NCBI GenBank assembly: GCA_021401465.1
Contig: JADDMT010000074.1
Coordinates: 1 to 64,000 of the forward strand
Origin: Teratosphaeria epicoccoides
Taxonomy: Eukaryota; Ascomycota; Dothideomycetes; Mycosphaerellales; Teratosphaeriaceae
Length of the DNA: 64,000 nt
Reading direction: 5' to 3'
Shown here: positions 53,799 to 64,000 of the stretch, one piece after another
How positions within the stretch are numbered: position 1 is the stretch's first letter
Layout: each line of letters starts with the position of its first letter
Notes under the pieces: model-generated
Databases searched by the model: none
Seen by the model: only the letters and a program-made list of their open reading frames with translations
What the model was told of the DNA's origin: nothing
Position numbers and translations under genes: made by a program

Positions 53799-54275
53799 GG
53801 TCGCGGCCAACAATCCTAGCCGAAGTGTCCTGCTCTACGAGAGACGATTTGCGGAAGACGGGAATGAAGGCAAGAAGACAAGTTGCTATGATAAAGTAGA
53901 ATGCAGATCCCAGGATGCCACTTCGTACCAGGCAGTCTGAAAAACGAGATAGAGTTTGAAGTAGCAAGTGATGAACCACTTACCATTCAGGGCAGAAGCG
54001 AAGAGTCGGCTAAAGTGAGAGTAAGCACGCAGTCAAAGTGGTAGCCGCGGCAATGCGAAGGCTCTGAGGATGATGGTAGGGCTTTGATTTCGCATAACAT
54101 GTTGGGGTCCGAACCGGCTTAATGCAGCTTATGTAAGTTGTCATGAGGGCGATAGTTCCGCGGAGGTACTAATAAGCCACAAGATCGCTCAAGATCGGGG
54201 TATCGTACACGCTGCCAAGTGTCACGCACAATCAGAATAAATCCATACCTCTTCTACCTCCCATCCGCACCTCAT
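53799..54275. other. Intergenic, promoter of acetoacetyl-CoA synthetase
   Basis: 477 bp between tandem minus-strand genes. No other feature seen. Confidence 0.5.
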
Positions 54276-56978
54276 TCAGAGATCCCGAACATTTCCACCA
54301 CTCCCACCGCCGCCACCAGGAGACGAACTGTTCCCTCCAAGAGAGAAACTGGCCACTCTCTTCGCAATCGTGTCTCCCACATAATCGACTGCCCCTTTAG
54401 GACTTTTGAGACTGATGCCACCACCTTGCGCCGCCAGCACCGAAAACAGTTTGATGCCGGTACCCGTCCATATACCGTTGATGCCTTTGTGTGTAGCACT
54501 GTCGGAAGCGTAGATGAGACCCCATAGCAGACTTATGTACCAGCCTAGTGACAGAGAGGTCCATACGAAAGCCTGAGATTGTATGGAGCCGGGTGTTGGC
54601 GGATTGTTGGTGGGTGTATGGTTCGGAGAAGACGAAACGAGGGAGAGCAGGGTGTGGAGCTGCAGGTGTGGGAGCCAGGTCTCGAGCTGGGAGAATGAAT
54701 GTTAGTATTTTGGAACCATGAAGTGACGTTCAGTAAGGAAGCCACTCACCCACTGCGGTGTCGGCACAAACCCCTGCCCACTCACGCTCTGCGAAAGCGC
54801 TGATGTCGACGTTGCCAATGCCGGCAAGCTGACATTCGAACCATGCCGACTGCTCACCCGCGAAAACGATTCCTGCCCAACAGGCTGCTTCCCTCTGGCC
54901 TTTTCAGACATACTGCGACTCTGCAAGGGTACACCAAGATCCTCGGCACTCCCACTTGGACTGAAAGTGGTGCTGCCCGTAAGCGACTCTGCGTGCTCGT
55001 CATCGTCATCGTCATCATCCCCAATGGCAAATGTGCCATTCTCTGGCACGTTATGCAAGCGAGTCGACTGGGCAGACAGAGGACTGCGAACGCTGTCGAT
55101 GGAGCCATTCCGTGACTGCCGCGCTGGGCTGTGAATACCGGAACTCTGCTCGCCTCGATCTTTCCGCTCCTGTGCCTGCCGGTCGAGCTCGGCTTGGGCA
55201 CCTTCAATTGTGAATTCGCGCAGGGCTTGAAACTTTCGCCTCGAGCGCAGCACAATTTCGATAAAACGTGGATTCGTGCTGTGTTGGTGCTCGACTATGG
55301 CATTGAACGCCTGCAGTAGGCTTGCGAGCAAAACATGGTTGCCATCTTTCTCCAACAGAAATCTTGGTGAAGAGGACTGGGTGAAAAGGTCGATCAGCTT
55401 ATTGCTTGTTGCTCGCTGGAGGTTCTGCGTGTACGGCGCAATGTTGTTGATGGTGGCCAGCAGCGCAGGATAGATCGACTCGAGGCGTCCTTGTGTTGTG
55501 GTCATAAGTGTGTGAATAGACGTAATCAGAAAGTCGGCATAACTGCCGTGGAAGTTCCGTATCCTCAAGAGTGCTGGGAGGCTCTCTTGCCCACTAAATT
55601 CCTTGTTCAGCCTTTCTCCAAACAACGCCTCAACACTCATGGTCTGCAATATGAGGACGCACATGCGCACCATGCCCTGCTTGCTCGGCTCGTCCTTGTG
55701 CAGCATCGCATAGTACAGCACTAATACAACAAAGTCGTGCGCGCGGTCGGTCTCTATTATAAAGGCTCGGAAGCGCTTGTTGACTTGTAACAACTCCCAG
55801 AACAACACCAGCATCTCAGGCGCCCATGGTATGGCGCGCTGAATGCCAGGTATCGTGACACCTGAGACTGGCTGTGTGAGGACGGTGGTGAGACCCTGTT
55901 GAATGAATTGAAAATCTTCAACGCGATGCAGCCGGCTGATTGACTTGCGATACTGATTCGCCTCGCCGGTTGGATCTGGGTAAAGTATCAAGACCAGTAA
56001 TAGTTGCATTGACAAGTTGACGAGTCTGGTCTTCGGGTCGGCTTCCATTGAGAAGTCTATCGGGACGCGCCATGTCGCCGGATTGTACTTGAGAACAGTA
56101 TTGAGCAGCGAGCAAATTATGCTAAGCGCAACTTGGCGCTCTGGTCTGCTCGTCAGTACTGTCAGCGCGTTGACGTTGACTTCAGCCACCACGTGAGGCG
56201 CAGTGTACATCTGCCGACTGCATAATGCAAGCAGCAAGCGCACGATCTCCGTCGCATTCTTCTCGTTCTCTTTGGTCATGCCGACACTTTGCCGGCAGCC
56301 AATTCCACTATTCCAGATGTGATATGCGACTTTTGTCTCCGGATAGCCGTGCGCGTCCAGCTTGCGCGGGAGCGTGATGCCCTGAAAAAACATATAGCCA
56401 GTGAGCAGACGGATCAAGCGCTCGCCTAACGGCTCCCCCAGCTCCATCTCCGCCATGTCGCCATCCGTGAGTTCCACTAATTTTTTCCTTGGATGTAGAC
56501 CATCGAACCATGGCCCTGGGCGATTGTGCCTCTTATCCCATATACGCTGTGGCCTCTGCTTCTTCCAGAAAAACTGCTGTTCCCAGTCATGCAGATGATC
56601 CGCCTCGTAGATGTATGGCAGCACCCGCGTCAGAATCCTGACGCAGTTCAGAAGCTCCAACGCTGCATCGCCGCCGGGTGTGACCGACTCCCACTGCTTG
56701 GTCTGTAAGACCTCCAGCCTGCCCACGCACGTGTAGATGAGCGTCTCCAGGTTCTTTCGCGGGGGCAGTCGCGACCCAGATGCTGGTCGTTCATGATCGC
56801 CACCGTTGAGGGTCAAGTTGCGAATGTCGGTGGGCGACCACAGAGAGAAGACATCATCGGCGGACTCGGGCAATTGGTAGAAGTGTGGCCATGTCGGGCT
56901 GTCGACGGGCAGATTGTCCTCTCTTGCTAGTCTGAACACTTCCTCCTTGAAGGCTAGCTTGCTTTCTGATGCTCCCAT
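54276..56978 (-). CDS. HID1: HID1-family trafficking protein
   Basis: Two exons, 56978-54750 and 54686-54276, give 879 aa. Reading through the intron would end at 54702 and lose the true C-terminus; a GTGAGT donor joins PQW to LETWLPHLQLHTLLSLV. The start MGASESKLAFKEEVFRL has a myristoylation consensus, as in animal HID-1. Further family marks are YIYEADHLHDWEQQFFWKKQ, TAPHVVAEVNVNALTVLTSR, YFAMLHK-like (YAMLHKDEPSKQGMVRMCVL) and the spliced SLGWYISLLWGLIYASDS. A middle region (about 640-730) is disordered and acidic. HID1 proteins act at the Golgi in secretory-granule or late secretory traffic. Confidence 0.9.
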
Positions 56979-57503
56979 CGTCGCATGTCGGACCTATCAA
57001 TCGAATGCGTCTCCCCGCCGCCCACACATGCAACACCACGATGGCAGCTGCAGACAGTCACGACCAGCTGGCCTTGACAATTACTGTGCCGCCGCCAAGC
57101 AATATGTGGCTGATCAGGTCATTGTACGGTTGGTCTTGATGGTTGAATTTGTTAATACTGTGCTCTCTCTCTCTCTTTCTCTCTTTCTCTCTCATATGTT
57201 AGAAGGGCAGTGCGCCAGACAGAATTAACAGAATTAACAGCTGAGTACAAGTAGCAAACCCACTTGAATCATCAAAACGATGCCCATTGACGCAGGACAT
57301 GGACCCTGTTGATCGGTGCAACATTTGACCGAGGTCAGACGCGTCTTCAATGTTCCCAGAACGCGTTCCCCTGTCAGTTTCACTTCACCCAACACCTCCT
57401 GCCATAAATGTGCATGTTCGCGGCAGCATGATCCGTCATGGGCTGTGCTATCGTCTGAGTACTCAGTGGCTGGAGCGAGCTGCCGTAAAAAGGGAGAGAT
57501 TCA
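56979..57503. promoter_or_regulatory. Divergent promoter region, HID1 / RTT109, with CT microsatellite
   Basis: 525 bp between opposing ATGs. A (CT)n/(CTTT) tract covers about 57161-57193, a common promoter element in fungi. Confidence 0.6.
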
Positions 57504-59225
57504 ATGGCGGGCATTACGCAACCATCGCCTCCCAACGGCCACGCACCAGATCTGCAGATGGAGCCAGGATCGCTGAAGGAGACCCTGAACGCAGCACTAG
57601 CTAAAGGCTTCGAATGCAAAGCACGTTATGTCCACACGACCCCAAAAGCATGTGACGCCTTATTCTCACCTTTGCCCGGCCAAGAGCCAGAGAAGACCCA
57701 TTTGGCATCGCACTTCCTGACTGTCAGCGTTCACCCTTCACATACTGCTGGCAGCTCCATAGCAATCGCCGATTACCTCATCAATCACCGACATGGACTC
57801 CTTGGTATCGGCATCGAGATATTGGTCTATACTACCAAATATTTGACTACTGTATTCGTCAGCAAGGCTGATACGACGGGCTATGTTCCCAATTTGCCGC
57901 CTTCGAGGACCAGAGCAGTCTGCTCAGCATTCCTCAAATGGCTGGTAACGAAACAACGCAGGAAGCATCCATCTCGCAAGTTGGTAGTGTCCTTGTTCGC
58001 AAGGGCCCAAGACCAGTACCTCTTTCCAGGCTCAGTGGACAACAGCAGCAAGCATGTGCTTACTGACCGACAACTTATCAAGTGGTGGACGAAGGTTTTG
58101 GATTTGACATTTCTTGCTGGATCCAGTGATGGCAACATCTCGCAGAGGCAAGGCTACTTGACAGTGCCTGGCTTCGCTGGACCTGAGCTGAGGCAATTCT
58201 ACCCACCTGGGAACACTACAGCTGATGGCACACAACGCTGGCTGCCCGGTCACCCGCTGCGTGAGCTGGCAGAAATCCGAGGCATATCTCCAGCTGCACC
58301 GCCGAGATGTCTACTTCCAAGATTCCCAGACGACCCCAAAGCTCGCTACATAATCGATCTCGACGAAGAAGTCGGGCTCACCTTTATGGATGATGCTCCT
58401 ACCGAGAGTCCTGTTAAGCGGAGAAACGGGCAGTGGAGCACCATCAAGGATCTAGAGCGTTTTTGGGAGGCCATGGAGTTCAGACAAGAATGCTCGAGCG
58501 GGAGGATGGTCGGCTTCTTGTGGGTTGTGATCAGTCCCGCAGTCCAGCTGGCAGACGATGCCGCGATCTCCGAAAGTCAGGAGTCATTGACGGCAGCATG
58601 GAGCGGTGATTCAGCTTCTCAGCATCGAGATGAGACACCAACGCCCGCTCTGCTTCGGAGTTCGAGGACGCGAAAACGAAAAGCCTTGACCGGCCCTGTC
58701 GTTCCGCGCAAGCCTCGCCTGAAAGGCGGCTCCTCGATCCTCACTGGCAGCTCCAGCACCCTCAACGGCATGATAGACCCAACAGCTCCTCGTGACGCCG
58801 TGACTTTGAGCAGAGATGGCTATGATAGAGCGATGTCACTTCTTCTCAAAGGTTCAGACTTCACAAAACTGGACTCCGCCGCACGTTCGACCAGCCGCTG
58901 GGTTACGGATGTCGCAAGCATCGCAGGTATCCAGGGCGACTGGGCGGTCGATGTCAAGGGTGAAGCAGAGCTCGAGCTGACCAGTGCCGGTCTGAGCTAT
59001 GCGGGTCAGGCAGACGGCCAAGTCAACGATCTAGGAGCGAATATGGTCAGGAAGAAGAAACGGAAGGCGGGTGATGATGTGGCGAGTGCTTCCATCAGCA
59101 TGGAGCCGAAGATTGTGGCAGATGCACCAGTGGCTCCAAAGCACCAAATGGAGGCGAATACGATCGCCGCGAACGTATTGGGTGCTGGTATGGTTAGGAA
59201 GAAACCCAAAATAGCACTTTCGTGA
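57504..59225 (+). CDS. RTT109: Histone acetyltransferase Rtt109 (KAT11)
   Basis: Intronless, 573 aa. The KAT11 fold covers about 20-360: SHFLTVSVHPSHTAGSSIAI, GIEILVYTTKYLTTVFVSKA, TTGYVPNLPPSRTRAVCSAF (CoA-pocket region), YLFPGSVDNSSKHVLTDRQL, LIKWWTKVLD, and FWEAMEFRQECSSGRMVGFL, the strongest family mark. A GGxxxLPRFPDDPKAR-type segment (CLLPRFPDDPKARYIIDLDE) carries the acidic patch near the active site. The tail holds basic runs (RTRKRKAL, RKKKRKAG, KKPKI) fit for nuclear import and histone contact. Rtt109 acetylates newly made H3 at K56 and K9/K27 with chaperones Asf1/Vps75 in replication-coupled assembly. Confidence 0.93.
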   Translation: MAGITQPSPPNGHAPDLQMEPGSLKETLNAALAKGFECKARYVHTTPKACDALFSPLPGQEPEKTHLASHFLTVSVHPSHTAGSSIAIADYLINHRHGLLGIGIEILVYTTKYLTTVFVSKADTTGYVPNLPPSRTRAVCSAFLKWLVTKQRRKHPSRKLVVSLFARAQDQYLFPGSVDNSSKHVLTDRQLIKWWTKVLDLTFLAGSSDGNISQRQGYLTVPGFAGPELRQFYPPGNTTADGTQRWLPGHPLRELAEIRGISPAAPPRCLLPRFPDDPKARYIIDLDEEVGLTFMDDAPTESPVKRRNGQWSTIKDLERFWEAMEFRQECSSGRMVGFLWVVISPAVQLADDAAISESQESLTAAWSGDSASQHRDETPTPALLRSSRTRKRKALTGPVVPRKPRLKGGSSILTGSSSTLNGMIDPTAPRDAVTLSRDGYDRAMSLLLKGSDFTKLDSAARSTSRWVTDVASIAGIQGDWAVDVKGEAELELTSAGLSYAGQADGQVNDLGANMVRKKKRKAGDDVASASISMEPKIVADAPVAPKHQMEANTIAANVLGAGMVRKKPKIALS

Positions 59226-60031
59226 GATGATATAATCGGTCTTGATATTGGCTCAGCAAGGCGTGTGAGGACACGAAAGCATGCATCAGTGCATGAAGGA
59301 CAACCAGAAATTAGCGAGCTACAACTTTACTAAGAAAACCTTCTACTGCACGCGGACGAGATGTACGTCAACATGCAGGAAGCTGGAAGCCATGCAGGTC
59401 TGTTCAAGATAGCGCGGCGACCTGCATGTCTCAGCAAGCCAAGAATCGCTCCCCCAGCCCACCTGCGGGCTGTCGACCGACCTTTTCTTCAATCTTTCGC
59501 ATTGTCGTATCTGAGGCAATATGTCACACAAATTGCGCAGAATTGCAGCTGCCGATCCATCGGTGTTTCTTAGTACCGTGCTCAAAAGCCACTAGAATAT
59601 CTGCTCCGTCTAAGTCGCTGGATAGATAGATGCGAAATCTGGTCGCCCAGCCAATGGGAATACCACTATGCTGGGATTCTCGTGGACTGTGGTGAAGCTT
59701 TATGGTCTGACGTCTTTACAGGATCCGCTAAGCTCTCATTCACGGTTATTGCGCTGGCAGCGGCTGGCGTGTCTGGCAGGAAAGGTGCGGTGAGCTGCAG
59801 GTGGGAGGTCAGGATGTGTCGAGATGGCAGGTAGGACTATAATATGTAGGGAGGTACTCTGTCACCGTTTTCTCTTCACCTGTCTTCAAGCTGTTCAGTC
59901 TCACAGACCCTGCGACCATAGGATTACAGACATCAGCCACAGCTCAATCTTCTATTACAAACATTGTCGAGCATCAGATCTCCACCAAGCCTCGTGACAG
60001 CGACAGAGCCCACCTCTCAGCACCGACAAAA
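59226..60031. other. Intergenic, promoter of the small secreted protein
   Basis: Plus-strand tandem genes. No gene seen. A TATAATATG at about 59838-59846 may serve the next gene. Confidence 0.45.
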
Positions 60032-60436
60032 ATGCTCACCTTAACACTCATAACCACAGCCCTCATCACCCTCACCCTCGCAGCGCCAACAGCCCTGTAC
60101 AACAACAACAACAAGAAGCGCGACACCGAATACCACGGCATCTCCATCAACGTCAACGCCGCGCGCCTCGGCCAGCCCCCCGTCCTCGAGCCCGCGCCCT
60201 GCGAAATCAACGTCCTGACGTCTCTCGGCAACAACACGCATGCCACGGAACTGATTTTCGACCAGGATGTGGCGGTGAATGTGGACCTGGCGAGTGTGGA
60301 GTGTCGGGCGTACAAGGATAATGAGGGCTTGGTGCCGGGGAGTGCGCCATTCACGAATGCGAGTCGGGCGGTGTTGAGCACGGAGCCGGTGGTTGTGGGG
60401 GCGATTCTGTGTTATGTTGTTGAGACGGACGGGTGA
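60032..60436 (+). CDS. Small secreted protein with Kex2-type site
   Basis: Intronless, 134 aa. Signal peptide of about 18 residues (MLTLTLITTALITLTLA), then a short pro-part with an Asn run ending KKR at 28-30, a Kex2-like cleavage site. The mature domain has three cysteines (57, 91, 127) and two N-glycosylation sequons (about 67 and 109). Alternating hydrophobic/polar stretches (ELIFDQDVAVNVDLASVECR, VVVGAILCYVVE) suggest a small beta-sandwich. Odd cysteine number leaves one free or allows a dimer. No family was recognised. Wobble positions are very rich in C/G, which fits high expression. Confidence 0.68.
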   Translation: MLTLTLITTALITLTLAAPTALYNNNNKKRDTEYHGISINVNAARLGQPPVLEPAPCEINVLTSLGNNTHATELIFDQDVAVNVDLASVECRAYKDNEGLVPGSAPFTNASRAVLSTEPVVVGAILCYVVETDG

Positions 60437-61042
60437 GGGGGTGAGGGGGAAGGGAGGAATGGGGAGGGGTGGGCAGGGTGGATGAAGGATGACTTGGATA
60501 GAGACTAATGTGTTATTGTAATGCTGTAATGATGCGAAGGGGTGTGCGATGCTGCCAGGAATACGGGCTAAGTAGGTGGAGAGTTTGTGCCCTGCGGCGG
60601 TGCCAGGACATCTCGCCTGGCTTCTTGATTTCGTCGGAAGCGTAGAAAATGCGGAATGGGCCTGAGGCTTGACGTTCATATTTTGGCTACGAATAATGAC
60701 GGTGAGAGTGTCGAGAATTCATGCTCAGCAATAGAGCTTGTGTTTACATGTATTTGGTTGTCACAAGCCAGGATATAGCCTGAGTAGAACCCATGCCCGC
60801 ACCGTGCACGTGAAACTTGACCCTGCTATTGCCGAGGCTGTTCACCTCGTGCCTTCGTGGGGCATGTTTGAGCAGATGAACACACACCTGTACCCAAACG
60901 CTTCCGTCTTAATAACTACAGCAGTAAGTGCAGCAGCATTCCATTAATCACACCGGACATCCTTCATTCCCCATCCATCCTCGCATCAGCATCAACGCCA
61001 ATTACCGCCCTCATAGCTAGAGCCCAGGACCGACCCGAAACC
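60437..61042. other. Intergenic, no gene seen
   Basis: Between two plus-strand genes. G-rich 3' flank (60432-60480), no supportable ORF. Confidence 0.45.
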
Positions 61043-62238
61043 ATGCCTCTCAACACCGCGCTCACGCGCAAACTCGGCATCCGCGTCCCCGTCGTCCAAG
61101 GCGGCATGATGTGGGTCGGGTACGCCGAACTCGCGTCCGCGGTCTCCAACGCCGGCGGGCTGGGGATCCTCACGGCGCTCACGCAACCGACGCCGGAAGC
61201 GCTGCGCAGCGAAATCCGGCGCTGCAAAGCCATGACGCCTTACCCCTTCGGCGTCAACATCACTCTCCTCCCTAGCCTGCACCCGCCCGACTACGCCGCG
61301 TACGCGCAAGTGGTGCTCGACGAGGGCATCCGCATCGTGGAGACGGCGGGCAACAGCCCCGGGCCGATCATCCGGCTGCTGAAGGCGGCGCGCCCGCCCG
61401 CCGTCATCCTGCACAAGTGCACGACGATCCGGCACGCGCACAGCGCGGCCAAGCTCGGCGTCGACTTCCTCTCCATCGACGGCTTCGAGTGCGCGGGCCA
61501 CGTGGGCGAGACGGACATTACGAACTTCATCCTGCTGTCGCGGGCGCGGCAGACGCTGCGCGGGGTGCCGTTCATCGCGTCCGGCGGCTTCGCGGACGGC
61601 CAGGGCCTGGCGGCCGCGTTGGCGCTGGGCGCCGAGGGCGTCAACATGGGGACGAGGTTTCTGTGCACGCTGGAGGCGCCGGTGCATGGGAATATCAAGG
61701 AGGCGATTGTGAGGGCGCGGGAGACGGATACGGAGCTCGTGCTGCGCCGGTGGAAGAATACGAGTCGGTTGTTCAAGAACAAGGTCACCGCTCAGGCGGT
61801 CAAGGTGGAGAGGGAAAGCACGACGGGAAAGTTTGAAGAGGTCGCGCCTTATGTGAGCGGTGCGAGAGGTCGACAGGTCTTTCTGAATGGTGACCCAGAT
61901 TATGGCGTGGGTTTTCCGTTTTCCCTTTTTTTTTGCCCCACCCCTGCTGTCTTCTCCACTGACAAGAGGTCTGATTTGTTCTTTCGTAGGTCTGGACAGC
62001 AGGCCAAGTCATCGGCCTCATTGAGGACATCCCCACATGCGCAGAGCTGGTCTCCCGGATCGAAAGAGAGGCGACAGAAACTTTGCAGTCGAAACTCAAC
62101 CTCATCGTCCAGCAGCAGCCTGAGCCGGAGACTGTGGGCAAGGAGCTGGGGGATACGATGTCGGATCCGAGGAGGGAGGGGGATAATAGCGTTCCGGCTG
62201 AGGCGCAGATCTATGGTGTCGGGAAGGCTAAGTTGTAG
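61043..62238 (+). CDS. Nitronate monooxygenase (2-nitropropane dioxygenase family)
   Basis: Two exons, 61043-61906 and 61990-62238, give 370 aa. It opens with RKLGIRVPVVQGGMMWVGYA then ELASAVSNAGGLGILTALT, the FMN-barrel start of the family. PFGVNITLL and the HKCTTIRHAHSAAKLGVDFL strand follow. IDGFECAGHVGETDIT carries the catalytic-region GxE-x-x-G-H. FIASGGFADGQGLAAALALG and GAEGVNMGTRFLCTLEAPVH bind the FMN phosphate. The intron (GTGGGT...CGTAG) joins DPDYG to VWTAGQVIGLIEDIPTCAEL, restoring the family C-terminus. The enzyme oxidises toxic alkyl nitronates such as propionate-3-nitronate using FMN and O2. Exon 1 is far more GC-rich at third positions than its neighbours. Confidence 0.92.
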
Positions 62239-63165
62239 AGGGTTTTTTCATAGACGGAATGAACTCTCAAGAAGAGCCGCGCAGTTGTTGTGGATGTGAT
62301 GCTTATATTCAAGTGCTCATGGGAGGCTGTCATTCTGTGCTAATCCGTATCTGTCTGCGGTCTGGGAGTGAACCGCGGTATCAACGCGCTCAACCAGCCT
62401 CCCCTCTCCTTACGCCGCCTGCGTCGTCCGCTTGCCCTCGCGCCGAGATCTCGAGCCACGCTCAGCACGTCTTCGGCAGTGCTTGGTCGCCACGGGCCAC
62501 AAAAGGTGTGCCGCTGTCGTTCCGATCGGACGTTCTCCTGAACACGAGGTGCAGGGCCCCTTGACAGCTCACGGGTGCTGGTGTGCGCGGGACCAGTAAT
62601 TCCCACCCATCCCGCGACAACACCTGTGCCAATCCGCCCAGGGACGGAATCTTGCTGGTGCTGTCGAAGGCTGTCGGATGTCAGGGCTTGTTCTTGTGGC
62701 ACTTGTCGACGCCTTTCACGTAATCTGTTGCTTCGGCGGGAAAATGGGCGACCAGCAGAAATGGAGGCAGGATGTTGCGCGCCGCCGGGTCGACACGTGG
62801 GTTGATCGCTGGAGGAATGATCGCCCTGAGTTTGGTATGGAGTATGGACTTGCTTTTCTGCGGTCTGTGGGTCAACAACGCCTGCTGCTTGTTGCAAATT
62901 GCCTCCGCGATCGTAATCATGCTTCCCCATGATGTCTCGTGGATGTAGATGGAAGACCAATGAGGAGCTGCGAGAGTTTCTCTGCTCTGGCTGCTGACCG
63001 TGGGCCTTACCGCCGTGACGGAAGTTCCGCCGCAATCAATGAATGAAGTCCACTCTGCAATACTGTATCACAGCGGCGACTCCCGTCATCGTCGTTTGGT
63101 GAGCGCGCTTGTCGCTCGGTCTCATGTTGCTGAGATCTCGCTTGAACATGTCGAGGGGTTTGTGG
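62239..63165. other. Intergenic, no convincing gene
   Basis: A 231-codon Arg/Gln-rich minus-strand frame (63035-62340) stays open but has no motif and looks like a by-product of base bias. Confidence 0.4.
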
Positions 63166-63666
63166 TCAAACGCCTGGTGCATCCATGCGACCATCATCAT
63201 CTGCGTCTGCGTCCGAATCAACATTGTGATCACATGTCGGATTGGGAGCCTGAGGGTCCTCTCGGTCACGTTCCATGCGCTCGATCTCCCTCAGCTGCGC
63301 CATGACAAGCCCGTCATCATCACCGTCGTGGTCATCGTCGCTGGAGTCGCCCGCATCACTCTCATACACGCCATTGCCCAGCTCCGAACTGCTGAAGCAG
63401 TCTCTACACCTGAAGCAGTCTCTACACCTGAGACAAGTATACCACATGCAATGCTCGCATCTCCGACTGTCTACTGCATCCTTGGCACGCTTTCTGCACC
63501 GTCCCGTACGTACAGCCAGAATTACTCGCAGAAGTGGCTTGCTCAGGCAAACATACACATGATCAGCAGTGTTTGGCGCGCATGACCGACAGGCCGATTG
63601 GAAAGTCAGTTGCCCGATGGTCTTTGATTCACGGTGACGTCTGGGAGATGATGCCGACTTGATCAT
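63166..63666 (-). CDS. Hypothetical Cys-rich protein, doubtful
   Basis: An ATG at 63666 opens 166 codons. The centre has a dense Cys cluster (RRCEHCMWYTCLRCRDCF, then a second RCRDCF copy) followed by an acidic stretch (DAGDSSDDDHDGDDDG) and a helical charged part (AQLREIERMERDRED). The RCRDCF copy comes from an 18-bp direct duplication. The Cys pattern could bind zinc, but no known domain fits. An intron near the 3' end is possible. The upstream neighbour is a simple repeat. Moderate to low trust. Confidence 0.32.
   Translation of the reverse strand: MIKSASSPRRHRESKTIGQLTFQSACRSCAPNTADHVYVCLSKPLLRVILAVRTGRCRKRAKDAVDSRRCEHCMWYTCLRCRDCFRCRDCFSSSELGNGVYESDAGDSSDDDHDGDDDGLVMAQLREIERMERDREDPQAPNPTCDHNVDSDADADDDGRMDAPGV
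63391..63430 (+). repeat. 18-bp direct duplication
   Basis: CTGAAGCAGTCTCTACAC occurs twice in tandem, within the Cys-rich ORF on the other strand, adding one RCRDCF unit. Confidence 0.8.
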
Positions 63667-63667
63667 T

Positions 63668-63866
63668 CGACTGGTTGATTGACCGATTGATTGATTGACT
63701 GACTGACTGATTGACTTGACGGACTGATTGATTGACGGACTGATTGGTTGACGGACTGATTGATTGACGGACAGATTGGCTCATCACCTGATTGATTGAT
63801 CAACTCATCGATTGACTGACTGATTGATTGACTGACTGATTGATTGACTGACTGATTGATTGACTG
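63668..63866. repeat. TGAT/TGAC tetranucleotide repeat tract
   Basis: About 200 bp of imperfect (TGAT TGAC)n and TGATTGACGGAC units. The open frames through it on the minus strand (Gln-Ser-x-Asn repeats) are a consequence of the repeat, not evidence of a gene. Confidence 0.9.
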
Positions 63867-64000
63867 AAAACAACCGCATGTGACAGTGGAGCAGGTGCGG
63901 CACATGCACCTGCCGCATCACACACGCTTGACAACAGCAAACATAAACCTGCCCCGTCGGTCGAAGCTGCATGCCATGAACCCAATCCATTTTCGTCCAT
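63867..64000. other. Window end, no gene seen
   Basis: Last 134 bp after the repeat; nothing supportable. Confidence 0.4.

Noticed and set aside
54702..54749. HID1 ending at 54702
   Set aside because: The apparent end is intron sequence after a GTGAGT donor; splicing to 54686 restores 136 more family-like residues.
62340..63035. 231-codon Arg/Gln-rich minus-strand ORF
   Set aside because: No motif, no good start context and low-complexity composition; likely chance openness.
63391..63430. Possible CRISPR-like direct repeats
   Set aside because: Only two adjacent copies without spacers, in a eukaryotic genome.
63663..64000. Gln-Ser-Asn repeat proteins on the minus strand
   Set aside because: All frames of the tetranucleotide repeat give such peptides; no start or flanking coding sequence.

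Overview
This window reads as nuclear DNA of a filamentous ascomycete (Pezizomycotina). The inferred class is Dothideomycetes, which sequence alone cannot prove. The evidence is short GT-AG introns of about 40-110 bp, independently transcribed genes on both strands, a TACTAAC branch site before a ribosomal-protein exon, and fungal families such as Rtt109, Mim1, SYG1/XPR1, RTA1, HET, an AA11 LPMO, and NmrA-like and DUF6536 proteins. There are no tRNA or rRNA genes and no CRISPR arrays. Splice sites were read by eye, and every spliced model listed keeps the frame from ATG to stop.

Conserved genes form the backbone. From the left: a secreted single-pass membrane protein (265-1792), a METTL13/EEF1AKMT4-like methyltransferase (2895-3607), an F-box protein (4296-5960), TAF11 (14294-15595), an SRPBCC protein (15860-16558), a C4C4 RING protein (17208-18701), ribosomal protein uL4 (20932-22160), an AA11 LPMO (22599-23846), an NmrA-like protein (25602-26739), mitoribosomal mL57 (26768-27599) and a CID-domain RNA-binding protein (27752-28978). 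On the right: a Cys-rich small secreted protein (33742-34038), OXA1 (36160-37701), Mim1 (38336-38710), the Cdc48 cofactor Shp1/p47 (39168-40434), the SPX-EXS protein Syg1/XPR1 (40884-44280), a GNAT (45113-45778), an MFS exporter (47246-49162), an RTA1 protein (50054-51369), acetoacetyl-CoA synthetase (51569-53798), HID1 (54276-56978), RTT109 (57504-59225), a small secreted protein (60032-60436) and nitronate monooxygenase (61043-62238).

Three pockets between these genes hold decayed accessory genes. The first (about 6.8-13.7 kb) contains relics of an MFS transporter, an OsmC-like gene with one in-frame TAG, three F-box-like genes and a methyltransferase. The second (about 19.1-20.5 kb) holds a HET-domain relic. 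The third (about 29.3-33.5 kb) holds relics of a GFA/CENP-V enzyme, a DUF6536 membrane protein, a pRiA4b ORF-3-like gene, and an unrecognised ORF split by a 17-bp minisatellite. The long housekeeping genes are in perfect frame, so these breaks look like real decay rather than poor sequence.

Functionally, OXA1, Mim1 and mL57 all serve mitochondrial biogenesis. uL4, TAF11, RTT109 and the CID protein serve gene expression and chromatin. Shp1 and the RING protein suggest ubiquitin-related work, and HID1 suggests secretory trafficking. The divergent MFS/RTA1 pair looks like a membrane-export or stress locus. The AA11 LPMO and two small secreted proteins are the extracellular output. No multi-gene system of a clearly new kind was found; the most unusual signals are the relic pockets and the OsmC nonsense codon.
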